64,000 bases of DNA. Origin: Vibrio ostreicida. Lineage in GTDB: Bacteria; Pseudomonadota; Gammaproteobacteria; Enterobacterales; Vibrionaceae. Under the pieces are notes generated by a model. The model worked only from the letters and a program-made list of their open reading frames with translations, ran no database searches and was not told the DNA's origin. The stretch lies in assembly GCF_013074385.2 (NCBI RefSeq), contig NZ_JABEYA020000016.1, forward strand, positions 1 through 64,000, given 5' to 3'. Position numbers and translations under genes: made by a program. This document shows positions 51,263-60,546 of the stretch, piece by piece (positions within the stretch are counted from its first letter, which is position 1; each line of letters begins with the position of its first letter).

Positions 51263-51293
51263 AACACCCTTAGTGAAACTAAGGGTGTTTTTT
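51263..51293 (+). terminator. Strong terminator between the YjbE-like and YjbF-like genes
   Basis: AACACCCTTAGT pairs perfectly with ACTAAGGGTGTT around GAA, followed by a T run. It lies inside what would otherwise be a four-gene operon, so the lipoprotein and downstream genes depend on read-through or a second promoter. Confidence 0.85.
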
Positions 51294-51321
51294 CATTTAT
51301 TTTTTAGATATGGATCTCAAG

Positions 51322-51984
51322 ATGCCAAATAGAGTGCGGTTTTCACTCCTCGCAACATTTTTCGTACTGCTTTTTGGGTGCACGCAACGCTTTTCTGATA
51401 CAAATGACACTTTAAAAGAAGCCCTTTTTGGCTTTGACAATATTAGCCTAGATAAACAAGCGATCAGCCAACTTCCCTACGCCAGCAGTTATTTCAAAAT
51501 AAATGACGGACCTCAGATTTTTATGGTTTTGGCGTTTGTAGAAAAACAACCCATCTCAGGCAACCTTCAACTTAAGTGGATTTCAAATGATAGTGCGATG
51601 ATCGTCACTGAAAATGGACGTGTTGTAAAAACGTACAACTTGCCCGGCTCCAACCTTTCCGGAGTATTGGCCTCTAAAGAAATCCCACATTTTCAAAAAA
51701 AACAGTATCAGTGGCAAGCAACCTACGATTGGCAGCCGAACTATCAATTCAATCACCTTGCGCGAATCGACACAACGAAAGTCGCCACACTGCAACTAGA
51801 ATCAGCCATCTGGAGCCAACAAACTCACATGTGGCAGGAATACCTCTCTTTTGACGGCTTAGATAAAACAATGCATAGCACTTACTGGACAGATTTAGAT
51901 GGGAATGTCGTCAAATCTGCTCAATGGGTCATTCCCGACCAACTCTTTATTGAACAAGAAATACTCAAGCCATTCAAAGGATAG
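51322..51984 (+). CDS. YjbF/GfcB-family lipoprotein
   Basis: The 220-aa protein has a lipoprotein signal peptide with lipobox LLFGC (Cys19 from this start). The body is beta-rich with many Trp and Gln residues (KWISNDSAMIVTENGRVVKTY, QWQATYDWQPNY), typical of the YjbF/GfcB/WbfD group encoded with exopolysaccharide genes. The ATG at 51322 has GGA eight bases upstream; an in-frame ATG at 51310 has none. Its biochemical role is not established. Confidence 0.82.
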   Translation: MPNRVRFSLLATFFVLLFGCTQRFSDTNDTLKEALFGFDNISLDKQAISQLPYASSYFKINDGPQIFMVLAFVEKQPISGNLQLKWISNDSAMIVTENGRVVKTYNLPGSNLSGVLASKEIPHFQKKQYQWQATYDWQPNYQFNHLARIDTTKVATLQLESAIWSQQTHMWQEYLSFDGLDKTMHSTYWTDLDGNVVKSAQWVIPDQLFIEQEILKPFKG

Positions 51985-51989
51985 TGCCA

Positions 51990-52736
51990 ATGAAACGTAC
52001 ATTTCTCTCATTGCTGTGGCTAACTATGCCCCTTTCTTCGTCAATAGCCGGCGTTGTCACGGTTGAATTGCCCAGCGAACAGCTCATTATTGAATACGAT
52101 GCCCCTGTCCGCTTGGAAAGGGCGCTCAACGACACAAACATACATAGTAAGAATCAAACCCCGTTCAGTTATGCTATCAACAATGCATTGTTCAATTTGG
52201 ACAAACAAAGAATAGCCAACAATCGGAAACAATCCGTCCTTAATCAAATCAATAAACTAAGAGCAGAGCAGCCTGATTTCAATGAAAGTTTGGGCATTTT
52301 GCATGAACAGATAAGTCAGTGGTCTATCGGCTACCGAGAAAAGGTCTCACTTGATTTGGATTTTGTTCGTTTAGAACCCTCAGCCAATCCTATATTATCA
52401 GGGCACTACGAATTCGAATATCCCGACAGACCCACCACAATCAGTTTGGAAGGCTTGTTCTTCAGCACAACAAAACCGGAATCCCAACCCGATAAGACGG
52501 TGAGAGATTATCTTTCTTCCTCTAAAGCACTGTCCGATGCAAGCAACAGCTTTGTTTGGCTAATTTATCCCGATGGTACCTATAAGAAGATTGGCTTTGC
52601 CTACTGGAACGATGACCAAACGGCCATTCCACCTGGCTCCATACTATTTTTGGCCTTTAACAATCCGTCGGAAGCGCTGTTACAACTTGAGCAGAACATA
52701 ATCTCCCTGCTCGTCTGGAGAAGAAACTACTCATGA
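51990..52736 (+). CDS. YjbG/GfcC-family capsule biosynthesis protein
   Basis: The 248-aa periplasmic protein has a signal peptide (LWLTMPLSSSIAG) and then VVTVELPSEQLIIEYDAPVRLERAL, a short SLBB/beta-grasp-like stretch. A C-terminal domain (VWLIYPDGTYKKIGFAYWND) matches GfcC/YjbG/WbfC. The C-terminal amphipathic helix (EALLQLEQNIISLLVWRR) recalls the GfcC helix similar to that of Wza. The start at 51990 follows AGGA. It overlaps the next gene by ATGA. Confidence 0.82.
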   Translation: MKRTFLSLLWLTMPLSSSIAGVVTVELPSEQLIIEYDAPVRLERALNDTNIHSKNQTPFSYAINNALFNLDKQRIANNRKQSVLNQINKLRAEQPDFNESLGILHEQISQWSIGYREKVSLDLDFVRLEPSANPILSGHYEFEYPDRPTTISLEGLFFSTTKPESQPDKTVRDYLSSSKALSDASNSFVWLIYPDGTYKKIGFAYWNDDQTAIPPGSILFLAFNNPSEALLQLEQNIISLLVWRRNYS

Positions 52737-54919
52737 AAACCAACACGACCACCTCACTTTTCGTTTCAATGGGTTTGATTTTTTCCGCGTACGCCGAACC
52801 ATTTAAAGTTTCCCAAACGGACTTTGGAGGAACTGGACTGATCCAAATGCCCTCTGGTCGCATGGCCAGTGAAGGGGAATTCAATTTAGGGGTTAGTGCT
52901 AATGACGACTATCAGCACTATAGTGCTTCGATTCAATTAATGAGTTGGCTAGAGTCTACTGTTCGATATACTCGTGTTCCTGATCTTTTGTTTAGCGATA
53001 ATCCTTCTTATAGTGGCGATAATCTTTACACCGACAAAGGAATCGACTTCAAAATACGCCTTTGGCAAGAAGGCTACTGGCTACCGGAAACATCTGTGGG
53101 AGTTCGAGATTTCGGCGGAACGGGATTGTTCGATGGTGAGTTTGTTGCTGCCACAAAGCGTTTTGGCAGTATCGATGTGACCTTAGGCTTGGGCTGGGGA
53201 TACTTAGGACAACGTGGTAATGTAACCAACCCTTTCTGTGAAGTGAGTGACCGATACTGTAATCGAGAGGGCGATTTTTCTAATTCGGGAGGAAATGTCG
53301 ATTATGAACGCTGGTTTAAAGGCCCTGCCGCTTTATTTGGTGGTTTTGAATATCAGACCCCTTATCGGCCTTTACGCATAAAATTAGAATATGATGGAAA
53401 TGACTACAGCCAAGATTACCCCGTTGTCAGAGCAGGCAAAGCCATGCCTCAACACACGCCTTGGAATCTGGGCCTCAATTACCGACTTGGCGATTGGGGA
53501 GATGCGAAGGTCAGTTATCAACGTGGCGATACCATCACTTTTGGTATAAACCTTTACACTAACTTCAATGATATGAAAGCCGTTTGGCGTGATGAAGCCA
53601 AACAGGCGACAGGCTCGGGCAAAAATGTTCAAAACACCGACTGGAAACAGGTCGCCCAGCAAATCGGAACCAACGCAGGATACCAAAACAACGAAATTTC
53701 TATTGATGGTGATGCGATAATAGTAAAAGGCCAACAAACAAAATATCGTGACCGTGAAGAAGCTCTGGATCGCACTGCGGCTATCTTGACCAACCACTCA
53801 AGTGAACTCATTCGTGTATTTAAAGTCGTGGAACAACAAGATGGAATGGCTCTCAAACAAACAACCATCCGTAAAGAGGCGTATCTAAAAGCCGCAAACC
53901 ACTTATCGACTGAAACAAAAATCAGTGACAGCTTTAAAGACAGTGAACCCAAATACCTTGCCTCCTCCCCCGTCGCGGAAAGCAAAAAACGATGGGATTA
54001 TGGCTTTGAGCCTGTTTTGAAACAAAGTCTTGGGGGCCCCGAAGCTTTCTACCTTTATAGTCTGGGAATTGGTGCAAACTCTCATTACTGGCTGACCGAC
54101 AACCTTGAATTTGGTGGTTCAATCATTTTCAATCTGGTCGATAACTATGACAAATTTAACTACATCGACAATTCCCCCCATATCAGCAATTATTCCACAC
54201 CGAGAGTACGCACCTTGTTCCGTGCCTATGTGCATGACAATCCCGTCAGGCTGAATCATTTGCAATTGACTTGGTTCGAACAACCCGCTCAAAGTATCTA
54301 CACCCAGATGTATGCGGGCTATTTGGAAATGATGTTTGCCGGGGTTGGGGGCGAAGTCTTGTATCGTCCTATGAACACCAACTGGGCGGTCGGGTTTGAT
54401 GCTAACCTTATCAGCCAACGCGATCCAGACTCATGGTTTGGCGTCTACAGCGATGATTACTTTTTTTACGATGAAGCGACTTGTAATACATCAACACCTT
54501 CCTGCCAAGCCTATGTCTTAAGCCGCGGAACAACCGGGCACGTCACAGGCTACTATATGCCTAGCTGGCACTTTCTTGAGGACACGCTATTTAAACTGAG
54601 CGCAGGCAAGTTCTTGGGCGGAGACTTGGGCGCCCGACTGGATTTTTCAAAGCAATTTAAGTCAGGCGTGATTGTCGGCGCATACGCCACCTTCACCGAT
54701 CTTACGGCTGAAGAATATGGTGAAGGCAGCTACAATAAAGGATTTTATGTATCCATTCCGCTAGACATCATGACCATCAAACCGAGTGTAAGCCGAGCAA
54801 AAATCTCTTGGGAACCTATCACTCGAGATGGCGGCCAAATGTTGAACAAACAATACAACCTGTTTGATCAAACTGACGCACGTTCACAATGGTACCAACG
54901 ACCCAGTTCTGTTGATTAA
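52733..54919 (+). CDS. YjbH/GfcD-family outer-membrane protein
   Basis: The 728-aa protein has a signal peptide (ending ...FSAYA) and a body with the family opening TDFGGTGLIQMPSGRMASEG and many alternating strands, consistent with an outer-membrane barrel. A middle region (about 330-400) is predicted soluble (AQQIGTNAGYQNNEISIDGD). It corresponds to YjbH/GfcD/WbfB, thought to be an outer-membrane partner of polysaccharide export. It is the last gene of the plus-strand wing and ends at a terminator shared with epmA. Confidence 0.85.
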   Translation: MKTNTTTSLFVSMGLIFSAYAEPFKVSQTDFGGTGLIQMPSGRMASEGEFNLGVSANDDYQHYSASIQLMSWLESTVRYTRVPDLLFSDNPSYSGDNLYTDKGIDFKIRLWQEGYWLPETSVGVRDFGGTGLFDGEFVAATKRFGSIDVTLGLGWGYLGQRGNVTNPFCEVSDRYCNREGDFSNSGGNVDYERWFKGPAALFGGFEYQTPYRPLRIKLEYDGNDYSQDYPVVRAGKAMPQHTPWNLGLNYRLGDWGDAKVSYQRGDTITFGINLYTNFNDMKAVWRDEAKQATGSGKNVQNTDWKQVAQQIGTNAGYQNNEISIDGDAIIVKGQQTKYRDREEALDRTAAILTNHSSELIRVFKVVEQQDGMALKQTTIRKEAYLKAANHLSTETKISDSFKDSEPKYLASSPVAESKKRWDYGFEPVLKQSLGGPEAFYLYSLGIGANSHYWLTDNLEFGGSIIFNLVDNYDKFNYIDNSPHISNYSTPRVRTLFRAYVHDNPVRLNHLQLTWFEQPAQSIYTQMYAGYLEMMFAGVGGEVLYRPMNTNWAVGFDANLISQRDPDSWFGVYSDDYFFYDEATCNTSTPSCQAYVLSRGTTGHVTGYYMPSWHFLEDTLFKLSAGKFLGGDLGARLDFSKQFKSGVIVGAYATFTDLTAEEYGEGSYNKGFYVSIPLDIMTIKPSVSRAKISWEPITRDGGQMLNKQYNLFDQTDARSQWYQRPSSVD

Positions 54920-54926
54920 AATGAAT

Positions 54927-54957
54927 AAAAAGGCTGTCCATTGTGCCAGCCTTTTTA
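54927..54957. terminator. Bidirectional terminator between the YjbH-like gene and epmA
   Basis: AAAAAGGCTG pairs with CAGCCTTTTT around a 10-base loop, with A and T tracts on both sides. It abuts the epmA stop codon. Confidence 0.85.
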
Positions 54958-55941
54958 TCACGCTCGCTGGAATGGAAAAGCGGTCACCTGTTCGATATGG
55001 GCACATTCGAGCACCAGCATAATTAAACGGTCAATACCCAAGGCAACGCCTGCGCAACTTGGCAACCCCATTTCCAAAGCTTGAATAAGATGGTGATCAA
55101 TCGACTGAGGATCTAGTCCCATTTTGCTTCGCTTAAGATTGTCTTGCTCGAATCGCTCTAACTGCTCTTTCGCACTCTCCAGTTCATGAAAACCATTCGC
55201 TAATTCGATCCCCTTAAAATACACTTCAAAACGTTCAGCGACGCGCGTATCCTGCAGACTAATTTTTGCTAGCGCAGCTTGAGAGGCTGGAAAATGATAA
55301 ACAAAGGCAGGCACCGTCTGGCCAATGTTAGTTTCCACACCAATACTGAAAAGTAATTGTAATAGCGTATCTCTATCTGTTTCTGAGGAAGCGATATCAC
55401 TTAAGCCCAGCGTAGCTGCAACTGCTTTGAGCTCGACCATAGAGGCTTCCAACGGACACACTCCAAGTACATCAAGAAACGCTTGTTGATACGTCATACG
55501 CTCCGCTGACCCACATAGCAGCAATTTCTGTAATAAGTCATCCATTTCATCCATCAATTTATGATGATCAAAACCAACTCTGTACCATTCGAGCATTGTA
55601 AATTCTGGATTATGGTATCGCCCACTTTCTTCGTTACGAAAAGACTTACAGATTTGATAGATGCAACCACTTCCCGCAGCAAGCAAGCGCTTCATGTGAA
55701 ACTCGGGACTGGTCATTAAATACAGCGTTTTTCCATTAGCATGATCCGGACCAGAAAACTCCGTTTTAAAAGTATGTAGATGGATATCGGTCACTGTCGC
55801 CTGACTCATCACCGGTGTCTCAACTTCTAACACCCGCCTGTCACTAAAAAACTGACGTATAGACCGCATCAAATCCGCTCTCTGCTTTAGTTGCTCAATC
55901 GAGGCTGATGGCTGCCACTGCGTCTGCGTCTGCGTCTGCAT
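54958..55941 (-). CDS. epmA: EF-P--(R)-beta-lysine ligase
   Basis: EpmA attaches beta-lysine to Lys34 of EF-P. The protein is a class II lysyl-tRNA synthetase catalytic core without the tRNA anticodon domain. Motif 2 is in [20 protein letters not shown] and motif 3 in [11 protein letters not shown]. The length is 327 aa. The N-terminus before the conserved [10 protein letters not shown] is MQTQTQTQ, encoded by a hexanucleotide repeat. In vibrios it usually neighbours frdABCD, as here; the polysaccharide module separates it from the rhodanese gene. Confidence 0.95.
   Translation of the reverse strand: MQTQTQTQWQPSASIEQLKQRADLMRSIRQFFSDRRVLEVETPVMSQATVTDIHLHTFKTEFSGPDHANGKTLYLMTSPEFHMKRLLAAGSGCIYQICKSFRNEESGRYHNPEFTMLEWYRVGFDHHKLMDEMDDLLQKLLLCGSAERMTYQQAFLDVLGVCPLEASMVELKAVAATLGLSDIASSETDRDTLLQLLFSIGVETNIGQTVPAFVYHFPASQAALAKISLQDTRVAERFEVYFKGIELANGFHELESAKEQLERFEQDNLKRSKMGLDPQSIDHHLIQALEMGLPSCAGVALGIDRLIMLVLECAHIEQVTAFPFQRA
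55918..55938. repeat. Hexanucleotide repeat at the 5' end of epmA
   Basis: The unit CTGCGT is repeated 3.5 times without error and encodes the QTQTQTQ just after the initiator Met. A six-base unit keeps the frame if copies are gained or lost, so only the length of the N-terminal tail would change. Confidence 0.8.
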
Positions 55942-56302
55942 AAGACGTTTACCTAAAATGAAAAGAGGGGTGAAACGCTAACACCTTTTTTGTGTTTTGA
56001 AAATCCTCATCATTTAAAACGGAAAAGCGCTGGCGTCGCCCCACAGGCCAACAATCACTCGCGACTCACGTGGCAAGTCCGTCACTTACCTTCATTTAGT
56101 TCATTATCAACAATTAACCTGTGCAATGACAAACATCACATAACCCGATTTTCGTTCTCTCTTGGCAGAAATAACGACGCAAAACCCCAAATAAATCAAT
56201 GTTTGAACATAGCCCCTCCCATACACTAATCATTAGAAATTGCAGGGATATAATCTCGGCATTAGTAATGACGTAAAACCATAATCACACTGGAGAATAA
56301 CT
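55942..56302. promoter_or_regulatory. Intergenic region between epmA and frdA, with probable frdA promoter
   Basis: This 361-bp gap contains a perfect -10 hexamer TATAAT at 56249-56254 with no good -35, as expected for an activator-dependent promoter. A partial CRP-like site (AATGA-N6-TCACA) lies at 56125-56140, about 130 bp upstream of the inferred start. I could not find a convincing FNR site (TTGAT-N4-ATCAA), although frd genes are usually FNR-activated. No reading frame in the gap looks like a gene. Confidence 0.45.
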
Positions 56303-58105
56303 GTGAAAACCATTACCACAGATATCGCAGTCATCGGCGCTGGTGGCGCTGGTCTTCGCACTGCCATTTCCGCAGCCGAAGTCAACCCTGAACTAGATAT
56401 TTTACTCATATCCAAAGTGTACCCAATGCGATCTCACACAGTGGCAGCAGAAGGCGGGTCTGCCGCAGTGATCAAAGAAGAGGACAGTTTAGACAACCAT
56501 TTCAACGATACTGTTGCAGGAGGTGACTGGCTATGTGAACAAGACGTCGTTGAATACTTTGTTGAACATTCCACTAAAGAAATGATCCAAATGGAGCAAT
56601 GGGGTTGTCCTTGGAGTCGCAAAGACAATGGGGATATCAATGTACGACGCTTTGGTGGTATGAAAGTCGAACGAACTTGGTTCGCTGCTGATAAGACTGG
56701 CTTTCATATGCTTCACACCCTATTCCAAACGTCATTAAAGTACACCAATATTACGCGCTTCGATGAGTGCTTTGTTGTAGACCTTCTAGTCGAAAACAAT
56801 CAGATCCAAGGCCTGATAGCCATTCAAATGTCAGAAGGTGAACTCGTCACAATCAAAGCCAAATCGGTTGTGCTTGCAACAGGTGGGGCGGGTCGTGTTT
56901 ATCACTGTAATACCAATGGTGGTATTGTGACAGGTGATGGGATGGCGCTGGCTTATCGCCATGGTGTTCCCCTCCGAGATATGGAGTTCGTTCAGTACCA
57001 TCCAACAGGCCTACCCGGCACAGGCATCCTCATGACAGAGGGTTGCCGTGGTGAAGGTGGCACTATGGTGAATAAGAACGGCTATCGCTACCTACAAGAC
57101 TATGGTTTAGGCCCCGAAACCCCCGTTGGACAGCCTAAAAACAAACATATGGAACTTGGCCCTCGTGATAAAGTTTCACAGGCATTCTGGCATGAGAGGC
57201 AAAAAGGTAACACCATCAAACACCCTTTAGGTGATGTAGTCCATCTCGATCTTCGCCATCTGGGGGAAGAATATCTGTTAGAGCGCCTTCCTTTCATTTG
57301 TGAACTCGCCAAAGCCTACGTCAACGTCGACCCCGCTAAAGAACCCATCCCAATCCGTCCAACGGTTCATTACACCATGGGTGGCATAGAAACCAACAGC
57401 AAATGTGAAACCCGTATTCGAGGACTTTTTGCCGTAGGAGAATGTGCATCAATTGGATTGCACGGCGCCAACCGTTTAGGATCGAACTCATTAGCTGAAT
57501 TCATGGTATTTGGTCGCCTTGCTGGTGAACAAGCCGTCAAGCGTGCAATCGAATTTAACGGTTGGGACGAACCATCCGTTGCAGAACAAGCCCACGTCGT
57601 TGAAGCGCGTATCAAGGCGTTAATGGAACAAGAAGGAGACGAAAGCTGGGCTGAAATCCGCACTGAAATGGGCCACACAATGGAAGCAGGATGCGGCATA
57701 TATCGTCAGGAGGATTTGATGAAAGCCACCATAAATAAGCTCACTGACCTCAAAAAACGCGTCAAAGAAATCAACATCAAAGACAAAGGAAAAGTATTCA
57801 ATACCGACCTTCTGTGCACACTTGAAGTCAGCTACTCTCTTGATATAGCTGAAGCTATGGTCAACTGCGCTATCCTTCGAAGAGAGTCCCGTGGAGCACA
57901 TCAACGACTCGATGACCACTGCACTGAACGTGACGATGTCAATTTTCTCAAACACTCGCTCGCTTTCTTTAAAATGGATGCTGCCCCATCGATTGAATAT
58001 AGTCGTGTCAAGATCACTAAGTCCCCTCCCAACGTCCGTCTATATGGTCAAGCTGAAGAGCAAGCACAACAAACGTTAAACCAATGCGTTGAGGGACAAG
58101 CATAA
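56303..58105 (+). CDS. frdA: Fumarate reductase flavoprotein subunit
   Basis: FrdA carries covalent FAD and reduces fumarate to succinate in anaerobic respiration. The N-terminal [14 protein letters not shown] binds FAD and the His of [10 protein letters not shown] is the covalent attachment site. The active-site Arg is in [13 protein letters not shown]. The length is 600 aa. The start codon is GTG, with GGAG eight bases upstream. Its stop codon overlaps the frdB start by one base. Confidence 0.96.
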   Translation: MKTITTDIAVIGAGGAGLRTAISAAEVNPELDILLISKVYPMRSHTVAAEGGSAAVIKEEDSLDNHFNDTVAGGDWLCEQDVVEYFVEHSTKEMIQMEQWGCPWSRKDNGDINVRRFGGMKVERTWFAADKTGFHMLHTLFQTSLKYTNITRFDECFVVDLLVENNQIQGLIAIQMSEGELVTIKAKSVVLATGGAGRVYHCNTNGGIVTGDGMALAYRHGVPLRDMEFVQYHPTGLPGTGILMTEGCRGEGGTMVNKNGYRYLQDYGLGPETPVGQPKNKHMELGPRDKVSQAFWHERQKGNTIKHPLGDVVHLDLRHLGEEYLLERLPFICELAKAYVNVDPAKEPIPIRPTVHYTMGGIETNSKCETRIRGLFAVGECASIGLHGANRLGSNSLAEFMVFGRLAGEQAVKRAIEFNGWDEPSVAEQAHVVEARIKALMEQEGDESWAEIRTEMGHTMEAGCGIYRQEDLMKATINKLTDLKKRVKEINIKDKGKVFNTDLLCTLEVSYSLDIAEAMVNCAILRRESRGAHQRLDDHCTERDDVNFLKHSLAFFKMDAAPSIEYSRVKITKSPPNVRLYGQAEEQAQQTLNQCVEGQA

Positions 58106-58869
58106 TGCCAACCAACCGTGTTAAACACATCGACATTCTTAGGTATGATCCTGAAAAAGACGCACATCCACATAGACAACCCTTTAGCGTCCCCTACGAC
58201 GACACCACATCTGTACTCGATGCGCTCGGCTACATCAAAGACAACCTAGACAATAAGCTCTCGTATCGTTGGTCTTGTCGTATGGCGATATGTGGTTCGT
58301 GCGGTGTGATGGTCAATGACCAACCAAAACTAGCCTGCAAAACGTTCCTGCGTGATTACCCCAATAGTATCAAGGTCGAGCCACTGGCGAACTTTCCTAT
58401 TGAAAAAGATCTGATCGTTGACATGACGCCTTTCATCGAACGTTTAGAGGCGATTAAACCTTATATTATTGGCAATGAACGTACACCAGAAAGCGGCGTC
58501 AACAGACAAACTCCTGAGCAAATGAAGAAATACAAGCAGTTTGCGAACTGTATTAACTGCGGTCTTTGCTATGCCGCTTGCCCTCAATTTGGATTAAACC
58601 CCGAATTTATTGGCCCCGCCGCATTGACGCTCGCCCACCGCTATAATTTAGACAGCCGAGATAACGGCAAAGCAGAACGCATGCCCCTTATCAACGGTGA
58701 ACATGGCGCTTGGGGTTGTACGTTTGTCGGCTACTGCTCTGACGTATGCCCCAAAAATGTGGACCCAGCAGCCGCCGTTAATCAAGGCAAAGTGCACTCT
58801 TCATTAGACTTTGTTATCGCAATGTTCAAGCCTGATGACCGACCTAAAAACCAGGAGACATTAGAATGA
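58105..58869 (+). CDS. frdB: Fumarate reductase iron-sulfur subunit
   Basis: FrdB passes electrons from menaquinol to FrdA. The [2Fe-2S] cluster ligands are in [15 protein letters not shown]. The [4Fe-4S] and [3Fe-4S] ligands are in [12 protein letters not shown] and [11 protein letters not shown]. The length is 254 aa. It overlaps frdC by ATGA. Confidence 0.96.
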   Translation: MPTNRVKHIDILRYDPEKDAHPHRQPFSVPYDDTTSVLDALGYIKDNLDNKLSYRWSCRMAICGSCGVMVNDQPKLACKTFLRDYPNSIKVEPLANFPIEKDLIVDMTPFIERLEAIKPYIIGNERTPESGVNRQTPEQMKKYKQFANCINCGLCYAACPQFGLNPEFIGPAALTLAHRYNLDSRDNGKAERMPLINGEHGAWGCTFVGYCSDVCPKNVDPAAAVNQGKVHSSLDFVIAMFKPDDRPKNQETLE

Positions 58870-59249
58870 GCCATCGTAAGCCTTACATGAGGCCAGTCAA
58901 ACGCACTTGGTGGTTGAAACGCCCCGCTTACCGCTTTTACATGTTACGTGAAGCGACGATCCTCCCTTTGATTACGTTCACCCTCTTTCTGACATATGGA
59001 TTGATCGCCTTTTTATTAGGGTCGAACACTTGGCAAGGCTGGCTGACCTTTATGACCCACCCCATTGTCATCACCATGAATATGATCGCTCTCTTTGCCA
59101 GCCTGCTGCATGCCCACACTTTTTTCAGCATGATGCCTCAGGTTATGCCAATTCGTTTAAGAGGGAAATTGGTCACAAAGAGCATTGTCGTCTTGGCCCA
59201 ATGGTCCATGGTCACCTTGGTGTCACTCATCGTGCTATTAGTTATTTAA
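58866..59249 (+). CDS. frdC: Fumarate reductase membrane subunit C
   Basis: FrdC anchors the complex in the inner membrane and takes part in menaquinol oxidation. The 127-aa protein has three membrane spans and the N-terminal family block [15 protein letters not shown]. It starts inside the end of frdB (ATGA), so the two are translationally coupled. Confidence 0.93.
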   Translation: MSHRKPYMRPVKRTWWLKRPAYRFYMLREATILPLITFTLFLTYGLIAFLLGSNTWQGWLTFMTHPIVITMNMIALFASLLHAHTFFSMMPQVMPIRLRGKLVTKSIVVLAQWSMVTLVSLIVLLVI

Positions 59250-59259
59250 GGAGCACTCT

Positions 59260-59634
59260 ATGACTTCCTATTCGATAAACAAAACTCCCAAACGTTCTGA
59301 TGAGCCAATCTGGTGGGGGCTTTTCGCCATCGGTGGAACTTGGTTTGCAATAGTGACACCCGTGACCATTTTAGTGTTAGGTGTGCTTGTCCCACTTGGT
59401 ATATTTGATGCCCAAGCGCTCAGCTACATGCGAGTGACCGAATTTGCCCAAAGCTTTATCGGGGCAATGTTTATCATTGCGACTATTTCCCTTCCAATGT
59501 GGCATGCGATGCACAGGTTGCATCATGGTATGCATGACTTGAGGTATCACTCTGGTCTTGCAGGGAAAGTCGCTTGCTACATGTTTGCAGGTATTATCTC
59601 TGCGCTCTCACTTGTCTGTGTTCTAATCATTTAG
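59260..59634 (+). CDS. frdD: Fumarate reductase membrane subunit D
   Basis: FrdD completes the membrane anchor with FrdC. The 124-aa protein has three membrane spans; [15 protein letters not shown] and the His-rich [16 protein letters not shown] are typical. The ribosome-binding site AAGGAG is strong and the gap to frdC is 10 bp. It ends the frdABCD operon. Confidence 0.93.
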   Translation: MTSYSINKTPKRSDEPIWWGLFAIGGTWFAIVTPVTILVLGVLVPLGIFDAQALSYMRVTEFAQSFIGAMFIIATISLPMWHAMHRLHHGMHDLRYHSGLAGKVACYMFAGIISALSLVCVLII

Positions 59635-59687
59635 CTCATTGCCTTACGCGCAAACCATCGGATGCTCAGCTCAGCACCACGTCATTG

Positions 59688-60371
59688 TTACTCCAAAAAA
59701 GTGGCAATTTCATCCAGTGACTTTTTGTAAGTCGCATGGCTTGGAATGATCGCTTCTTGGCTGGGGTACCCCGTCACAATCAACATATATGGCCGATCGA
59801 CCGCATTATCTCGACCACAGATCGCACTGAGGAAACTCATGGGTTTTGGAGTATGAGTCAGCGTACCCAACCCTGCGTGGTGTAACGCTTGAATTAAGAA
59901 ACCCGTTGCGATACCTACCGACTCATGCACGTAATAGTTGGTTTGCTCACCATCATTTTGCATCCCACCGCGTTTTTGTGAAAAGACGGCAATTAACCAA
60001 GGTGCGTTGTCTAGATAAGGTTTACTCGCGCTGGTGCCAAGTGGCCGGAGTGCATCAAGCCACTCTTGTCCTGCCCGCCCCTGATAAAATGATTGTTCAA
60101 GTTCTTCTGCCGCTTGACGGACATTGCCTTTCAGATCGGGGTTTTTAATCGCGACAAAATGCCATGGCTGATGATTCGCGCCACTTGGCGCTGTGCCAGC
60201 CGCACGTATGCAGTTCTCAATCACTTCTTTAGGGACATCTCGATTTGAAAAGTCTCGGATAGAATGTCGCCTCTTGAGCTGTAGATAGTTTTGTACCGAA
60301 CGTGCGGCCATCTCTTTATGTGAATACTCGATAAAGTCGCTTAACAGAACCTGATTTTCACTCTCCGACAT
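59688..60371 (-). CDS. Nitroreductase-fold flavoprotein, iodotyrosine deiodinase-like
   Basis: The 227-aa protein has the FMN-binding RRHSIRDFSNRDVP and APSGANHQPWHFV of the nitroreductase superfamily. The THTPKPMSFL block and overall pattern fit the iodotyrosine deiodinase (IYD) branch. The three residues that hold the substrate zwitterion in mouse IYD (Glu153, Tyr157, Lys178) have counterparts at Glu92, Tyr96 and Lys117 with identical spacing (4 and 21). This suggests reductive dehalogenation of halotyrosines, but no assay supports it here. It converges on frdD and stands alone. Confidence 0.8.
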   Translation of the reverse strand: MSESENQVLLSDFIEYSHKEMAARSVQNYLQLKRRHSIRDFSNRDVPKEVIENCIRAAGTAPSGANHQPWHFVAIKNPDLKGNVRQAAEELEQSFYQGRAGQEWLDALRPLGTSASKPYLDNAPWLIAVFSQKRGGMQNDGEQTNYYVHESVGIATGFLIQALHHAGLGTLTHTPKPMSFLSAICGRDNAVDRPYMLIVTGYPSQEAIIPSHATYKKSLDEIATFLE

Positions 60372-60480
60372 ATTGCTACCCTACTTATGGCATCCTTCCA
60401 CCAATATAGACGAGATCATGGACGGAAACTGGGTACTTTAAACACTAAACTTCATATTGAGAGGGAAAACAAATTTTCAT

Positions 60481-60504
60481 AAAAAAACCGACCATCAAGG
60501 CCGG
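60481..60504 (-). terminator. Terminator after hslU
   Basis: On the minus strand ACCGGCC pairs with GGTCGGT (one G-T pair) around TTGAT, followed by six T residues. Confidence 0.75.
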
Positions 60505-60546
60505 TATCATTCTATTGATTGTGACTGTAACGCATTGATGGTGGTA

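Noticed and set aside
55942..56302. FNR box for frdABCD
   Set aside because: No TTGAT-N4-ATCAA with acceptable matches was found at the expected distance from the TATAAT element; only a weak CRP-like site is present.
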